From assembly GCA_027315255.1 (NCBI GenBank), contig DAHUYL010000126.1, forward strand, positions 1 through 64,000: 64,000 nt of DNA, read 5' to 3'. Position numbers and translations under genes: made by a program. This DNA comes from Solirubrobacterales bacterium (GTDB lineage Bacteria > Actinomycetota > Thermoleophilia > Solirubrobacterales > Solirubrobacteraceae). Every line of letters starts with the position of its first letter. Position 1 is the first letter of the stretch. The notes under the pieces are model-generated. The model saw only the letters and a list, made by a program, of their open reading frames with translations. It was not told where the DNA came from and ran no database searches. Positions 52,050 to 60,586 of the stretch are shown here, piece after piece.

Positions 52050-52897
52050 TGCCCGCCAAGAGCAAGCGACGTGGCCCTGCCGTCGCGCACGAGAACGAGG
52101 AGCGCTGGCTGCTCACCTACGCCGACATGATCACGCTGCTGATGGCGCTGTTCATGGTTCTGTTCTCGATCTCGTCGGTCAACATCTCCAAATACGTAAC
52201 GCTGCAGCAGTCGCTCCGCGCGGCGTTCTCCGGCTCGATCCTCCCGGGCGGTCGCGCGATCCTGCAGTCCGGGTCGGAGTCGACCTCGGCGCACACGCCC
52301 GCGACCGCGGAGGTCCCGTCGATCATGCCGCTGACGCCGACCATCCCGAAGCCGATCAACCAGGGGCAGGGACAGACGGCGGCCAGCGCGAAGCTGCTCC
52401 AGGAAGCCCAGGCGGCCTCTCAGGAGCAGGCCGACTTCGTGGCGCTCAAGTTCCGGCTCGACCAGTACGCGCAGGCGCACGGGTTCGCCTCCCAGGTCTC
52501 GACCGCGATCGAGCACCAGGGGCTCGTGGTCACGGTGCTGACCGACCACCTCCTGTTCGACTCCGGCTCGGCGTCGCTCAAGCAGGCGGGCCAGCCGCTG
52601 CTCAACGAGATCGCCAACCTGCTGAGCATCGACCACCGCCATCCGATCATGGTCGAAGGGTTCACCGACGACGTGCCGATCGACACCTCGCAGTTCCCGA
52701 GCAACTGGGAGCTGTCGACCGCCCGCGCGACCACGGTCGTGCGCTACATGATCGGCCGCGGCGTGACCGCGAGTCGCTTCGGCGCGGCCGGCTATGCGTA
52801 CCTGCACCCCGTCGCCACGAACGCGACTCCGGCCGGGCGCGCGCTCAACCGCCGGGTGGAGATCGTGTTCGAACGGATCAATACATACAGCGGGTAA
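52049..52897 (+). CDS. motB: Flagellar motor stator protein MotB
   Basis: The 282-residue protein has the single helix WLLTYADMITLLMALFMVLFSISSVN with the ion-binding D26. A plug/linker region follows, then a C-terminal OmpA-like peptidoglycan-binding domain (HLLFDSGSASLKQAGQPLLNEIANLL, VEGFTDDVPI, WELSTARATTVVRYMI). It anchors the stator to the wall. The start is a GTG overlapping the motA stop. An aspartate with short flanks is compatible with proton use, but ion type is not certain. Confidence 0.95.
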   Translation: MPAKSKRRGPAVAHENEERWLLTYADMITLLMALFMVLFSISSVNISKYVTLQQSLRAAFSGSILPGGRAILQSGSESTSAHTPATAEVPSIMPLTPTIPKPINQGQGQTAASAKLLQEAQAASQEQADFVALKFRLDQYAQAHGFASQVSTAIEHQGLVVTVLTDHLLFDSGSASLKQAGQPLLNEIANLLSIDHRHPIMVEGFTDDVPIDTSQFPSNWELSTARATTVVRYMIGRGVTASRFGAAGYAYLHPVATNATPAGRALNRRVEIVFERINTYSG

Positions 52898-52922
52898 GTG
52901 GTTCGGGCCACTCAGCCGATAA
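52895..52922 (+). promoter_or_regulatory. Predicted sigma-28 promoter of fliL
   Basis: TAAG (52895-52898, overlapping the motB stop), 16 bases, then GCCGATAA (52915-52922), an exact -10. The leader would be about 33 bases. Confidence 0.5.
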
Positions 52923-52961
52923 CCCAGCTAGGACCGTCATGCCCAACGCCTCGATGAGCCA

Positions 52962-53393
52962 ATGAAGAAGAAGATCCTGATCGCCCTGGGAGTCGTGCTG
53001 CTGGCCGGCGGCTACGAGGGCTACACGATGGCGACCGCGAAGAAGCCCCCGAAGCTGCGGATCAACGGAACGATCTACATCCTGCCGAAGTCGTTCACGC
53101 TGAACCTCGCGGGCGGCCAGTACGCGACGCTCACGGTCGCCCTGCTCCTCGGACCCACCCAGTCGCAGGGGACGACCAATCCGAGCAACCCGCCGCCGAC
53201 CGGCTTCGGGTCGCTGCCGGAGGAGGCGGTGGTCCGCGCGATCATCACCAACGACCTCACGAATCAGCCGGCCGACACGCTGCTGTCGAACCCGGGGCGC
53301 GCCGGCCTCGAGCGCAAGATCCTCGCCGACATCGGCAGCCAGACCGACGACAAGATCACCGCGGTCTATTTCACCGACCTCGCCATCCAGTAG
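52962..53393 (+). CDS. fliL: Flagellar basal-body protein FliL
   Basis: The 143-residue protein has a basic start, one membrane helix (about 5-24) and an outer stomatin-like domain: YILPKSFTLNLAGGQYATLTVALLLGP, then EEAVVRAIITNDLTNQPADTLLSNPGRAGLERKILADIGSQTDDKITAVYFTDLAIQ. FliL rings the stator and raises torque. It follows motB, the common order, and precedes fliN. Confidence 0.93.
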   Translation: MKKKILIALGVVLLAGGYEGYTMATAKKPPKLRINGTIYILPKSFTLNLAGGQYATLTVALLLGPTQSQGTTNPSNPPPTGFGSLPEEAVVRAIITNDLTNQPADTLLSNPGRAGLERKILADIGSQTDDKITAVYFTDLAIQ

Positions 53394-53408
53394 GAGGAGC
53401 TGCCTGCC

Positions 53409-53813
53409 ATGTCAGACACGGTCGACCTGCAACAGCTGGAAGGCACGCCGGCCACGCCCGCGGTCCCCGGGGCGCTCGAGCCACCCACCCCGGCCGCCGG
53501 TGCCGGCGGCGGCTTCCGCGATCTGCGACGCCTGAGCGAGGTGCCGGTCGACATCGCGGTCGAGATCGGCCGCGCGCGCATGACCGTCGGCGAGACGCTC
53601 GAGCTTCACCAGGGCTCGATCGTGACGCTCGACCGGATGGCCGGCGAGCCCGTCGACCTGCTCGTCAACGGCACCGCGATCGCGCGTGGCGAGGTCGTCG
53701 TGATCGACGAGCAGTTCGGGCTGCGCGTCACCGAGGTCCTCGGTGTCGGTGACACCGGCAACGGCAACGGCGCCGGCACGGTGGCGGTCGTCGAAGCCGA
53801 AGCGATCGTCTGA
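53409..53813 (+). CDS. fliN: Flagellar motor switch protein FliN
   Basis: The 134-residue protein has one SpoA/FliN domain: LSEVPVDIAVEIGRARMTVGETLELHQGSIVTLDRMAGEPVDLLVNGTAIARGEVVVIDEQFGLRVTEVL. An acidic/proline N-terminus and a glycine tail flank it. It forms part of the C-ring. A second FliN domain is present in the fliY product at 60587, so the switch may hold two forms. AGGAG precedes the ATG. Confidence 0.93.
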   Translation: MSDTVDLQQLEGTPATPAVPGALEPPTPAAGAGGGFRDLRRLSEVPVDIAVEIGRARMTVGETLELHQGSIVTLDRMAGEPVDLLVNGTAIARGEVVVIDEQFGLRVTEVLGVGDTGNGNGAGTVAVVEAEAIV

Positions 53814-53845
53814 GCCGCGACCGGCAGCCCGGGGCCGCAACGGCC

Positions 53846-53872
53846 TAAAGCTCCGCCCCGGAGCGCCGAACA
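53846..53872 (+). promoter_or_regulatory. Predicted sigma-28 promoter of the che operon
   Basis: TAAA (53846-53849), 15 bases, then GCCGAACA (53865-53872). The spacer itself holds a small GCTCCG/CGGAGC dyad. The leader would be about 58 bases with AAAGGGAG before cheW. Confidence 0.5.
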
Positions 53873-53936
53873 AACCGAATAAGTACCCGCCCACCCCCCG
53901 CCGCCTCGGGGCTGCACAACTTCAAAGGGAGTCGCA

Positions 53937-54377
53937 ATGTCGGAGGAAACCCACGCTCGTCAACTCGTCGTGTTCACGCTCGGCTCCGAGCAGTACGCGC
54001 TGCCGATCGAGCACGTGCACGAGATCATCCGCTACTACGAGCCGCGCTCGGTCGCCTCGCAGATCGAGTGGGTCCGCGGCGTGATCAGCCTGCGCGGCAA
54101 GATCGTCCCGGTCTACGACCTGGCCGCACGCCTGCACCAGAGCTCGGAGCCGTCGGATCAGACGAAGATCGTGATCGTCGAGACCGGCGCCGAGACCGCC
54201 GGCGTGATCGTCGACGACGTCGAGGAAGTGCTGACAGTCGAGGACGCCCAGTTCGAAGATGTGCCCGGCGCCGACTCGGAGCTGATCGACGGAATCGCCA
54301 AGATCGGCGAGCGGTTGATCGTGCTGCTGAAGCCGTCGACGATCTTCGCCGGACTGGAGCTCGCGATCGCCGCCTGA
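53937..54377 (+). CDS. cheW: Chemotaxis coupling protein CheW
   Basis: The 146-residue SH3-like coupling protein has LVVFTLGSEQYALPIEHVHEIIRYYEPRSV, then WVRGVISLRGKIVPVYDLAARL, TKIVIVETGAETAGVIVDDVEEVLTV and KIGERLIVLLKPSTIF. It links receptors such as the one at 13554 to CheA. It is the first gene of the chemotaxis operon. Confidence 0.96.
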   Translation: MSEETHARQLVVFTLGSEQYALPIEHVHEIIRYYEPRSVASQIEWVRGVISLRGKIVPVYDLAARLHQSSEPSDQTKIVIVETGAETAGVIVDDVEEVLTVEDAQFEDVPGADSELIDGIAKIGERLIVLLKPSTIFAGLELAIAA

Positions 54378-54469
54378 CGCGTGCGCCCGGCCCTCGAGCC
54401 GGTGCGCTGATCGGCCGTCCATACGGCCAGCCGGCCTCCTGGCCACCCCCACTCGAACCCCAGCTTCCG

Positions 54470-55516
54470 ATGCCCGCCGCTGCGCCCAACACCGAAACCC
54501 CGACGCGCGTCGTCGTCGCCGACGACAGCGCGATGATGCGCCAGATCGTGTCGTCGTCGCTGACCCGGGCCGGCGTGCGCGTCGTCGGCAGCGCCCGCAA
54601 CGGCGACGAGGCGCTCGCGATCTGCGAACGCGAGCAACCGGATGCGCTGATGCTCGACCTGACGATGCCCGGCCTCGACGGCATCGGCGTCCTGCGCGCA
54701 CTGCGCCAGCAGGGTCGCTCCGACATGCCGGTCGTGGTCGTCTCTGCCTTCTCCCCCACCCAGGGCGCGCGCGCGGTCGACGCGCTCGCCGAAGGCGCGT
54801 TCGATCTGGTCGCCAAGCCCAAGCCCGGCGAAGGGCTCGACGGCTTTGCCGCGGCGCTGGTCGCCAAGGTTCGGGCCGCCGCGGCGGCCCGCGGGCGCGC
54901 GCGCAAGCCGAACGGCGGCGCGTTCTCGCCGCGGCGCAGCCGCACGACCCGCATCTCGCGCGCGGTCGTGATCGCGACCTCGACCGGCGGCCCACGGGCC
55001 CTGGCGGAGCTCGTTCCGAAGCTCCCGGCGCCGCTCGGGATCGGCACCCTGATCGTCCAGCACATGCCCCCCGGCTTCACGCGCTCGCTCGCAGCGCGCC
55101 TCGATCAGGCCTCCAAGCTGACCGTCGCCGAGGCCCAGGGGGGCGAGATCCTCGATCCCCGCGTGGCGCTGATCGCCCCCGGCGGTCGCCACCTCCGGAT
55201 CTGCGACGACGGCCGCACGCTGCTCTCCGACGAGCCTGAGATCGGGTCGCTGCGCCCCCGTGCCGACCTGACGATCGAGGACGCAGCCCGCGTGTTCGGC
55301 GAGCGGACGCTGCTCGTCGTGATGACCGGCATGGGCAGCGACGGCCTCGTCGGCGCCGCCGAGATCCGCCGGCGCGGTGGTCGCATCCTGGTCGAAGCCG
55401 AGGAGTCGTGCACCGTCTACGGGATGCCGCGGGCCATCCGCGAGGCTGACCTCGCCGACGAGGTGCTGCCGCTGGGCGAGCTGGCGCAGGCGATCGTCGA
55501 GGAGGCCACCGCATGA
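54470..55516 (+). CDS. cheB: Chemoreceptor glutamate methylesterase CheB
   Basis: The 348-residue protein has a receiver (VVVADDSAMMRQIV, phospho-site D63 in LMLDLTMPGLDG, K in DLVAKPKPG) and a methylesterase domain with the catalytic triad motifs VIATSTGGPRALAELV (Ser), LIVQHMPPGFT (His) and VVMTGMGSDGLVGA (Asp). It removes methyl groups from receptors after CheA phosphorylates it. The ATG at 54470 lacks a clear ribosome site, but no better start precedes the receiver. It overlaps cheR by 4 bases. Confidence 0.95.
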   Translation: MPAAAPNTETPTRVVVADDSAMMRQIVSSSLTRAGVRVVGSARNGDEALAICEREQPDALMLDLTMPGLDGIGVLRALRQQGRSDMPVVVVSAFSPTQGARAVDALAEGAFDLVAKPKPGEGLDGFAAALVAKVRAAAAARGRARKPNGGAFSPRRSRTTRISRAVVIATSTGGPRALAELVPKLPAPLGIGTLIVQHMPPGFTRSLAARLDQASKLTVAEAQGGEILDPRVALIAPGGRHLRICDDGRTLLSDEPEIGSLRPRADLTIEDAARVFGERTLLVVMTGMGSDGLVGAAEIRRRGGRILVEAEESCTVYGMPRAIREADLADEVLPLGELAQAIVEEATA

Positions 55517-56313
55517 GCGCGCTGCACACCCCCGCGGTCAGCCAGGACGACTATCTCGAGTTCTGCGTGTTCCTGCGTGGCCTGTGCGGGATCGACCTGA
55601 CGCAGTACAAGCGGCCCCAGATGGAGCGCCGGCTGCGCTCGTTCTACGCCACGCGCGGGATCCACCAGCTGACGGACGCGTTCGAGACGCTCAGGCGCGA
55701 CCCCGATGCGCTCGACCAGCTGCTCGACCGGATCACGATCAACGTGTCGCAGCTGTGGCGCAATCCCGAGCAATGGCAGCTGCTCGAGGAGCAGCTGCTG
55801 CCCGAGCTCGCCCGCGAAGGTCAGATCCGCGCCTGGAGCGCCGGTTGCTCCTACGGCGCCGAGGCTTACACGCTGGCGACGCTCTGCCACCTGGTCGCCC
55901 CCCGCGCGCGCACCCTGATCCAGGGCACCGACATCGACAAGCGGATGGTCGCTCGAGCCCGGCTCGGCGAGTTCACCGACGACGACGCCCGCAGCGCTCC
56001 GCGCCGCCAGCTCGAGGCGGGCTTCGACCGGACGCAGGGCGGCTGGCGAGCCAAGCTCGAGCTGCGCGCGATCACCCGGTTCGACGTCGGCGACCTGCTG
56101 AGGACCAAGCCGCAGCCGGGCTCCTACGACCTGATCCTGTGCCGCAACACCGTCATCTACTTCGCGGAGCCGATCCGCGACGAGTTGCACGCTCGCCTGG
56201 CCGGCGGCCTGCGCCCGGGCGGCTACCTCGTGATCGGCTCGACCGAGCGGGTGTCCCAGCCCGGCGATCTCGGACTGACCACCACCCACCCATTCATCTA
56301 CCGGAAAGCGTAA
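55513..56313 (+). CDS. cheR: Chemoreceptor methyltransferase CheR
   Basis: The 266-residue protein has the N-terminal CheR helical domain (LEFCVFLRGLCGIDLTQYKRPQMERRLRSFYATRGI) and the SAM-binding fold (IRAWSAGCSYGAEAYTLATLC, IQGTDIDKRMVARARLGEF, YDLILCRNTVIYFAEPIRDEL). It methylates receptor glutamates. The stop overlaps the cheA start (TAATG). Confidence 0.96.
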   Translation: MSALHTPAVSQDDYLEFCVFLRGLCGIDLTQYKRPQMERRLRSFYATRGIHQLTDAFETLRRDPDALDQLLDRITINVSQLWRNPEQWQLLEEQLLPELAREGQIRAWSAGCSYGAEAYTLATLCHLVAPRARTLIQGTDIDKRMVARARLGEFTDDDARSAPRRQLEAGFDRTQGGWRAKLELRAITRFDVGDLLRTKPQPGSYDLILCRNTVIYFAEPIRDELHARLAGGLRPGGYLVIGSTERVSQPGDLGLTTTHPFIYRKA

Positions 56314-58427
56314 TGGACACCTCCGAGTACATGCCCATGTTTCTCGCGGAGGCGCGCGAGCACCTGCAGGAGCTCAACCTTGCCGTGGTCCAGCTCGAGA
56401 ACGACCCCGCGGATCGTCCGACCCTCGACCAGATCTTCCGCATCGCCCACTCGCTGAAGGGGATGAGCGCGACGATGGGCTTCACCGCGATCGCCGAGCT
56501 CACGCACGAGATGGAGGAGGTGTTCGAGCTGCTGCGCCAGCGCACCTCCGGGCTCAGTCAGGACGCCGTCGACACCGTGCTCGCGTGCCTCGACGCGCTG
56601 TCGGAGGCGGTCGAGTCGATCGAAGCCGGCGGCACGGAGAAGCTCGACCCCGCGCCGTTGATCGAGCGCCTGCGCCAGCTGGTCCGCTCGAGCGCCGCCG
56701 AGCCGGCCGTGACGAGCAGCCCCGAGGGCAGTGAGGCGACAGCTGTGCGCGCCGCACTCGATACCGGCGCGCGGGTGCTCCACGTGGTCGCGGTGCTCGA
56801 CGACGAGGTGCAGATGCCCGCCGTTCGGGCGCACATGCTGTTCGCGGCGCTCGCCGACCACGGCGAGCTGGTCTCGAACATCCCCGCCACCGAGCTGATC
56901 GAGAGCTTCCATGGCCGGCAGGTCGAGGCGTGGGTCGCCTCCACCAGTGACGAGAACGAGGTCGCGCGGTCGGCCACGCGCGTGTCCGACGTCGCCGACG
57001 TGACCGTCGCCGAGGTGACCGTCGACTCGTACTCCCCGGCCGCCGCGCCAGCAGCGGATCGCAACGGCGCTGCGACGCGCGATCCGGATTCAGGCGATCA
57101 CGACGGCGCCGGGGACGCCGGCGGCACCGGCACACAAGCCGGTGCCGGCGCAGGCAGCGCGCAGGCCGCAGGCGGCGCTTCGGCCGCCGCCGCGAGCTCG
57201 CACAACGCCCGGACCGTGCGCGTGGACGCCGAGCGACTCGACGCGCTGATGCACCTGATGGGCGAGCTGGTGATCCACCGGACCGCGGTCGAGGCGCTCA
57301 CGGTGGGGATCGGCAAGCCCGAGCTCCACCATGCCGTGGAGAACCTGACGCGCAGCTCGCAGGCGCTCCAGTCGATGGTCATGCAGGTGCGCATGATCCC
57401 CGTGGACGTGGTCTTCCTGCGCTTCCCCCGGCTGGTTCGCGACCTCTCGACCAAGCTCGGCAAGGACGTCGAGCTGGAGCTCCTGGGCCGCGACACGGAG
57501 CTCGACCGCACGGTCGTCGACGCGCTCGGAGACCCGCTCGTCCACCTCGTTCGCAACTCGCTCGACCACGGGCTCGAGCCGCCCGAGGAGCGGGAGAACG
57601 CTGGCAAGCCGGCGACCGGCAAGCTGACGATCGCCGCCCGCCACGCCGGCGGCAGCGTCGTGATCGAGGTCCGCGACGACGGTCGCGGAATCGACCCGCA
57701 GCTGGTCGGCCGCAAGGCCGCCGAGAAGGGGCTGCTCGACGCCGAGGCGGTCGCCGGGCTCGATACTCGCGGCGCGATCGAGCTGCTGTTCACCGCCGGC
57801 TTCTCGACTGCCGAGACGACCTCCGACATCTCCGGCCGCGGAGTCGGGATGGACGTGGTGCGAACCAAGATCCGCGAGCTCGGCGGCGAGGTCGTGATGG
57901 AGTCGACCCGCGGCGCCGGCACCGCCGCCCAGATCCGCCTGCCGCTCACGCTGGCGATCGTCTCGGCGCTTCAGATCGATGTCGCAGGCGCGCCGTTCGC
58001 GATCCCGATCGACCGCATCGAGCGGACGATCCGGCTCGCCGAGCACAGCGTCAGCTCGGTCGCCGGACGGCGGGTGCTGGTGCTCGAGGATGGTGTCCTG
58101 CCGCTGCTCGAGGGCGCAACCGTATTCGGCCGCGAGCCGACCGGCAACCACGACCTGGTCGTGATCGTCCGCGGCGGCGACCGCCGCATCGGGCTGGCGG
58201 TCGACGAGCTGGTCGGCCAGCGCGAGCTCGTCACCCGGCCACTGCCTTCGATCGTCTCGGACGGCCAGCCCGTCTCGGGCGGCGCCGTGCTGGCCGATGG
58301 CCAGATCGCGCTGATCGTCGACTGCGACGCGCTCGCGTCCGACAAGAACGTCGCATCCGCCGGCGGTCACCCGGACCGCCGGCCCGAATCCCCACCCTCA
58401 GTCGAAACCCATCTCGCCGCGGCGTGA
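56313..58427 (+). CDS. cheA: Chemotaxis histidine kinase CheA
   Basis: The 704-residue kinase has an HPt domain with phospho-acceptor H46 (IFRIAHSLKGMSATMGF). A P2-like region and a long Ala/Gly linker (about 230-300) follow. The dimerisation domain (VDAERLDALMHLMGELVIHRTAVEAL) is next, then the kinase core (DPLVHLVRNSLDHGLE, VRDDGRGIDP, GRGVGMDVVRTKI) and the CheW-like P5 domain (LQIDVAGAPFAIPIDRIERTI). It phosphorylates CheY and CheB. It overlaps cheC (GTGA). All catalytic motifs are intact. Confidence 0.96.
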   Translation: MDTSEYMPMFLAEAREHLQELNLAVVQLENDPADRPTLDQIFRIAHSLKGMSATMGFTAIAELTHEMEEVFELLRQRTSGLSQDAVDTVLACLDALSEAVESIEAGGTEKLDPAPLIERLRQLVRSSAAEPAVTSSPEGSEATAVRAALDTGARVLHVVAVLDDEVQMPAVRAHMLFAALADHGELVSNIPATELIESFHGRQVEAWVASTSDENEVARSATRVSDVADVTVAEVTVDSYSPAAAPAADRNGAATRDPDSGDHDGAGDAGGTGTQAGAGAGSAQAAGGASAAAASSHNARTVRVDAERLDALMHLMGELVIHRTAVEALTVGIGKPELHHAVENLTRSSQALQSMVMQVRMIPVDVVFLRFPRLVRDLSTKLGKDVELELLGRDTELDRTVVDALGDPLVHLVRNSLDHGLEPPEERENAGKPATGKLTIAARHAGGSVVIEVRDDGRGIDPQLVGRKAAEKGLLDAEAVAGLDTRGAIELLFTAGFSTAETTSDISGRGVGMDVVRTKIRELGGEVVMESTRGAGTAAQIRLPLTLAIVSALQIDVAGAPFAIPIDRIERTIRLAEHSVSSVAGRRVLVLEDGVLPLLEGATVFGREPTGNHDLVVIVRGGDRRIGLAVDELVGQRELVTRPLPSIVSDGQPVSGGAVLADGQIALIVDCDALASDKNVASAGGHPDRRPESPPSVETHLAAA

Positions 58428-59047
58428 ACGCCAGATTGGAGCCTATCTTGACCATGTACAACGACATGCAGCTCGACGCGCTGCGCGAGCTGGCCAACAT
58501 CGCGTCGGGCACCGCGGCGACCTCGCTCTCGCAGATGCTGGGCCGCGAGGTCGATCTCCAGGTTCCCCGTGCGCTCGCGCTGCCGCTGGCCGACGCGGTC
58601 GACGCCGCCGGTGACCCGTCCGAGACGGTGACCGGCGTCGCGCTGCCGCTCGAGGGCGACCTCGAGGGAATCGTGCTGCTGCTGATCAGCGACGAGGGCG
58701 CGGCGATCCTGTGCCGGCTGCTCGGCGTCGAGCCCGGCAGCGACGTCGCCGAATCCGCACTCGGCGAGATCGGCAACATCCTCGGCGCCTCATACCTGGC
58801 CGCGCTCGGTTCGATGACCGGACTGAACTTGCTGCCCTCCCCCCCGACCGTGCTGACCGACCTGCTCGGAGCGATCGTCGCGACCGTGCTGGCCCAGACC
58901 GCCGGAGACTGCGACTTCGCGTTCGTGCTCGATTCCGAGCTCGACGTAGCCGGCGAGCCGTGCGCGATCTCGTTCCTGCTGCTGCCCGCGGGCGGCGGCG
59001 CCGACGAGCTGCTCACCCCGCTCGGCCTCGCCGGCACAACCGCCTGA
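58424..59047 (+). CDS. cheC: CheY-P phosphatase CheC
   Basis: The 207-residue protein has two copies of the CheC active-site pattern (D/S)xxxExxN: DALRELANIASGTAATSLS near residue 18 and SALGEIGNILGASYL near residue 113. Having both fits an active phosphatase. CheC also binds CheD. Its GTG start overlaps the cheA stop. With CheD and FliY it gives a Bacillus-type adaptation module; no CheZ or CheV is visible. Confidence 0.92.
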   Translation: MNARLEPILTMYNDMQLDALRELANIASGTAATSLSQMLGREVDLQVPRALALPLADAVDAAGDPSETVTGVALPLEGDLEGIVLLLISDEGAAILCRLLGVEPGSDVAESALGEIGNILGASYLAALGSMTGLNLLPSPPTVLTDLLGAIVATVLAQTAGDCDFAFVLDSELDVAGEPCAISFLLLPAGGGADELLTPLGLAGTTA

Positions 59048-59054
59048 GATCGCC

Positions 59055-59579
59055 ATGGAGAGCGTGCGCATGGGAGAGCTGGTCGTGTCGGCGACCGACG
59101 GAGACGAGCTGGTCGCGATCGGGCTCGGCTCGTGCATCGGCCTGGCGATGGTCGACACCCAGGCGGGCGTAGCCGGCCTGGCACACGTCGTGCTGCCCGA
59201 GTCCGGCTCGGCCGGTGGCCCGCCCGGAAAGTTCGCGGACACGGCCGTGCCGGAGCTGCTCGCCCAGCTCGAGCGCGCCGGCGCCGTCCGCCGCCGGCTC
59301 GCGGCTGTCCTGATCGGTGGCGCGCGCATGTTCGCGATCGGGGCGAGCCTCGACATCGGCGCGCGCAACGCCGCCGCGGTGAGGGAGCAGCTTGGCCGTC
59401 TGGGCATCCACGTCCACGCGGAGGAGACCGGGGGCAACCGGGGCCGGACGGCGCGCATCGTGCTGGGCTCTGACGTGTCCTCGCAGCTGGCCGGGGGCGA
59501 GCGAACCTCGCTGCTGTCGCTGGCAGGGCGCACGGGCGCCATCACCGGCGCCGTGCGTGGCCTCGCTGGGGCCCGCTGA
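59055..59579 (+). CDS. cheD: Chemoreceptor glutamine deamidase CheD
   Basis: The 174-residue protein has the CheD motifs VSATDGDELVAIGLGSCIGLAMVDTQAGVAGLAHVVLPES with the catalytic Cys (in GSC) and His (in LAHVVLP). KFADTAVPELLAQLERAGAVRRRLAAVLIGGARMF follows. It deamidates receptor glutamines and, in Bacillus, is controlled by CheC. It is 7 bases after cheC. The C-terminus is extended by about 15 residues. Confidence 0.94.
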   Translation: MESVRMGELVVSATDGDELVAIGLGSCIGLAMVDTQAGVAGLAHVVLPESGSAGGPPGKFADTAVPELLAQLERAGAVRRRLAAVLIGGARMFAIGASLDIGARNAAAVREQLGRLGIHVHAEETGGNRGRTARIVLGSDVSSQLAGGERTSLLSLAGRTGAITGAVRGLAGAR

Positions 59580-59614
59580 CTCTGACCCTTTCTCGAGCGA
59601 CCAACGGATCTGCC

Positions 59615-60577
59615 ATGAACGAGACGATGAACCCCGACCAGATCGCAGCCCTGTTCGAGGCGGCGAAGTCGGGCTCCATGCCCGAGGTGGCCGCCCCCGG
59701 GCCGCGCCGTGCCTCGCGGCTGCGCACGGTCGACTTCTCACGCCCGACGAAGTTCACCTCCGACCACCAGCGCCGGATCGCGCGCGCGATCGACACGTTC
59801 TGCGTGACCGCGGCCACCCGCCTCACCGCCGAGCTGCGCACCTCGGTCGAGCTCGAGGCGATCAACACCGCGCAGGTCACCTGGTCCGCCGCACAGGCAC
59901 AGCTTCCCGCCCACTCGCTCGCGGTCACGCTCGCAGTCGAGCCGATCGGCACGCGGATGCTGCTGACCGCCGAACAGTCGTTCGTGCTGATCGGGATCGA
60001 GTGCCTGCTCGGCGGGATGCCGGACCGTCTGCCGAAGGAGCGACGCTTCAGCGAGATCGACTGGAGCCTCAGCCGCCGGCTGGTCGAGTCGCTCGTCGGC
60101 CAGCTGTCGCTGGTCTGGCACGACCTCGGCGGACTCAGGTTCACCGTCGACGAGATCGACCAGCACAACGACGCCTCGACGATCGCGTCGGTCTCCGAGC
60201 CGACCTTCGTGGTGATGATCGAGGCCCGCATGAACCGGCAGTCGGCGGCGCTCGCACTGCTGATCCCGTGGTCGGCGATCGATCCTGTCGCTGACCACAT
60301 CGCCGGGCGCGAGCCGGCCACCGAGAGCGAGTCGCTCGATTCCGCGATGGCGCGTGCAATCGCCACCGTGCCGGTCACGATCCGCGCCGAGGTCGCTGCG
60401 ATCGAGCTGCCAGTTCAGGAGATCCTGTCGCTCGAGCCGGGTGACCTGATCCGGCTCGGCGCCCCCGCCGAGTCGGGGATCTCGCTGTTCGCCGAGAACA
60501 CGCGGCTCGGCCGCGCTGAGCCCGGGTGCAACGGCGCCCGCCGCGCCGTTCAGGTGCGTGGATCGGACGTGGGGTGA
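59615..60577 (+). CDS. fliM: Flagellar motor switch protein FliM
   Basis: The 320-residue protein keeps the N-terminal CheY-binding type motif (MNPDQIAALFEAAKSG). A CheC-like middle domain follows (VDFSRPTKFTSDHQRRIARAIDTFC, FVLIGIECLLGG, FSEIDWSLSRRLVESLV), then a C-terminal FliN-like domain (IELPVQEILSLEPGDLIRLGAPAESGISLFAENTRLG). It binds CheY-P and sets rotation direction. It follows cheD and precedes fliY. Confidence 0.94.
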   Translation: MNETMNPDQIAALFEAAKSGSMPEVAAPGPRRASRLRTVDFSRPTKFTSDHQRRIARAIDTFCVTAATRLTAELRTSVELEAINTAQVTWSAAQAQLPAHSLAVTLAVEPIGTRMLLTAEQSFVLIGIECLLGGMPDRLPKERRFSEIDWSLSRRLVESLVGQLSLVWHDLGGLRFTVDEIDQHNDASTIASVSEPTFVVMIEARMNRQSAALALLIPWSAIDPVADHIAGREPATESESLDSAMARAIATVPVTIRAEVAAIELPVQEILSLEPGDLIRLGAPAESGISLFAENTRLGRAEPGCNGARRAVQVRGSDVG

Positions 60578-60586
60578 GGTCGGGCG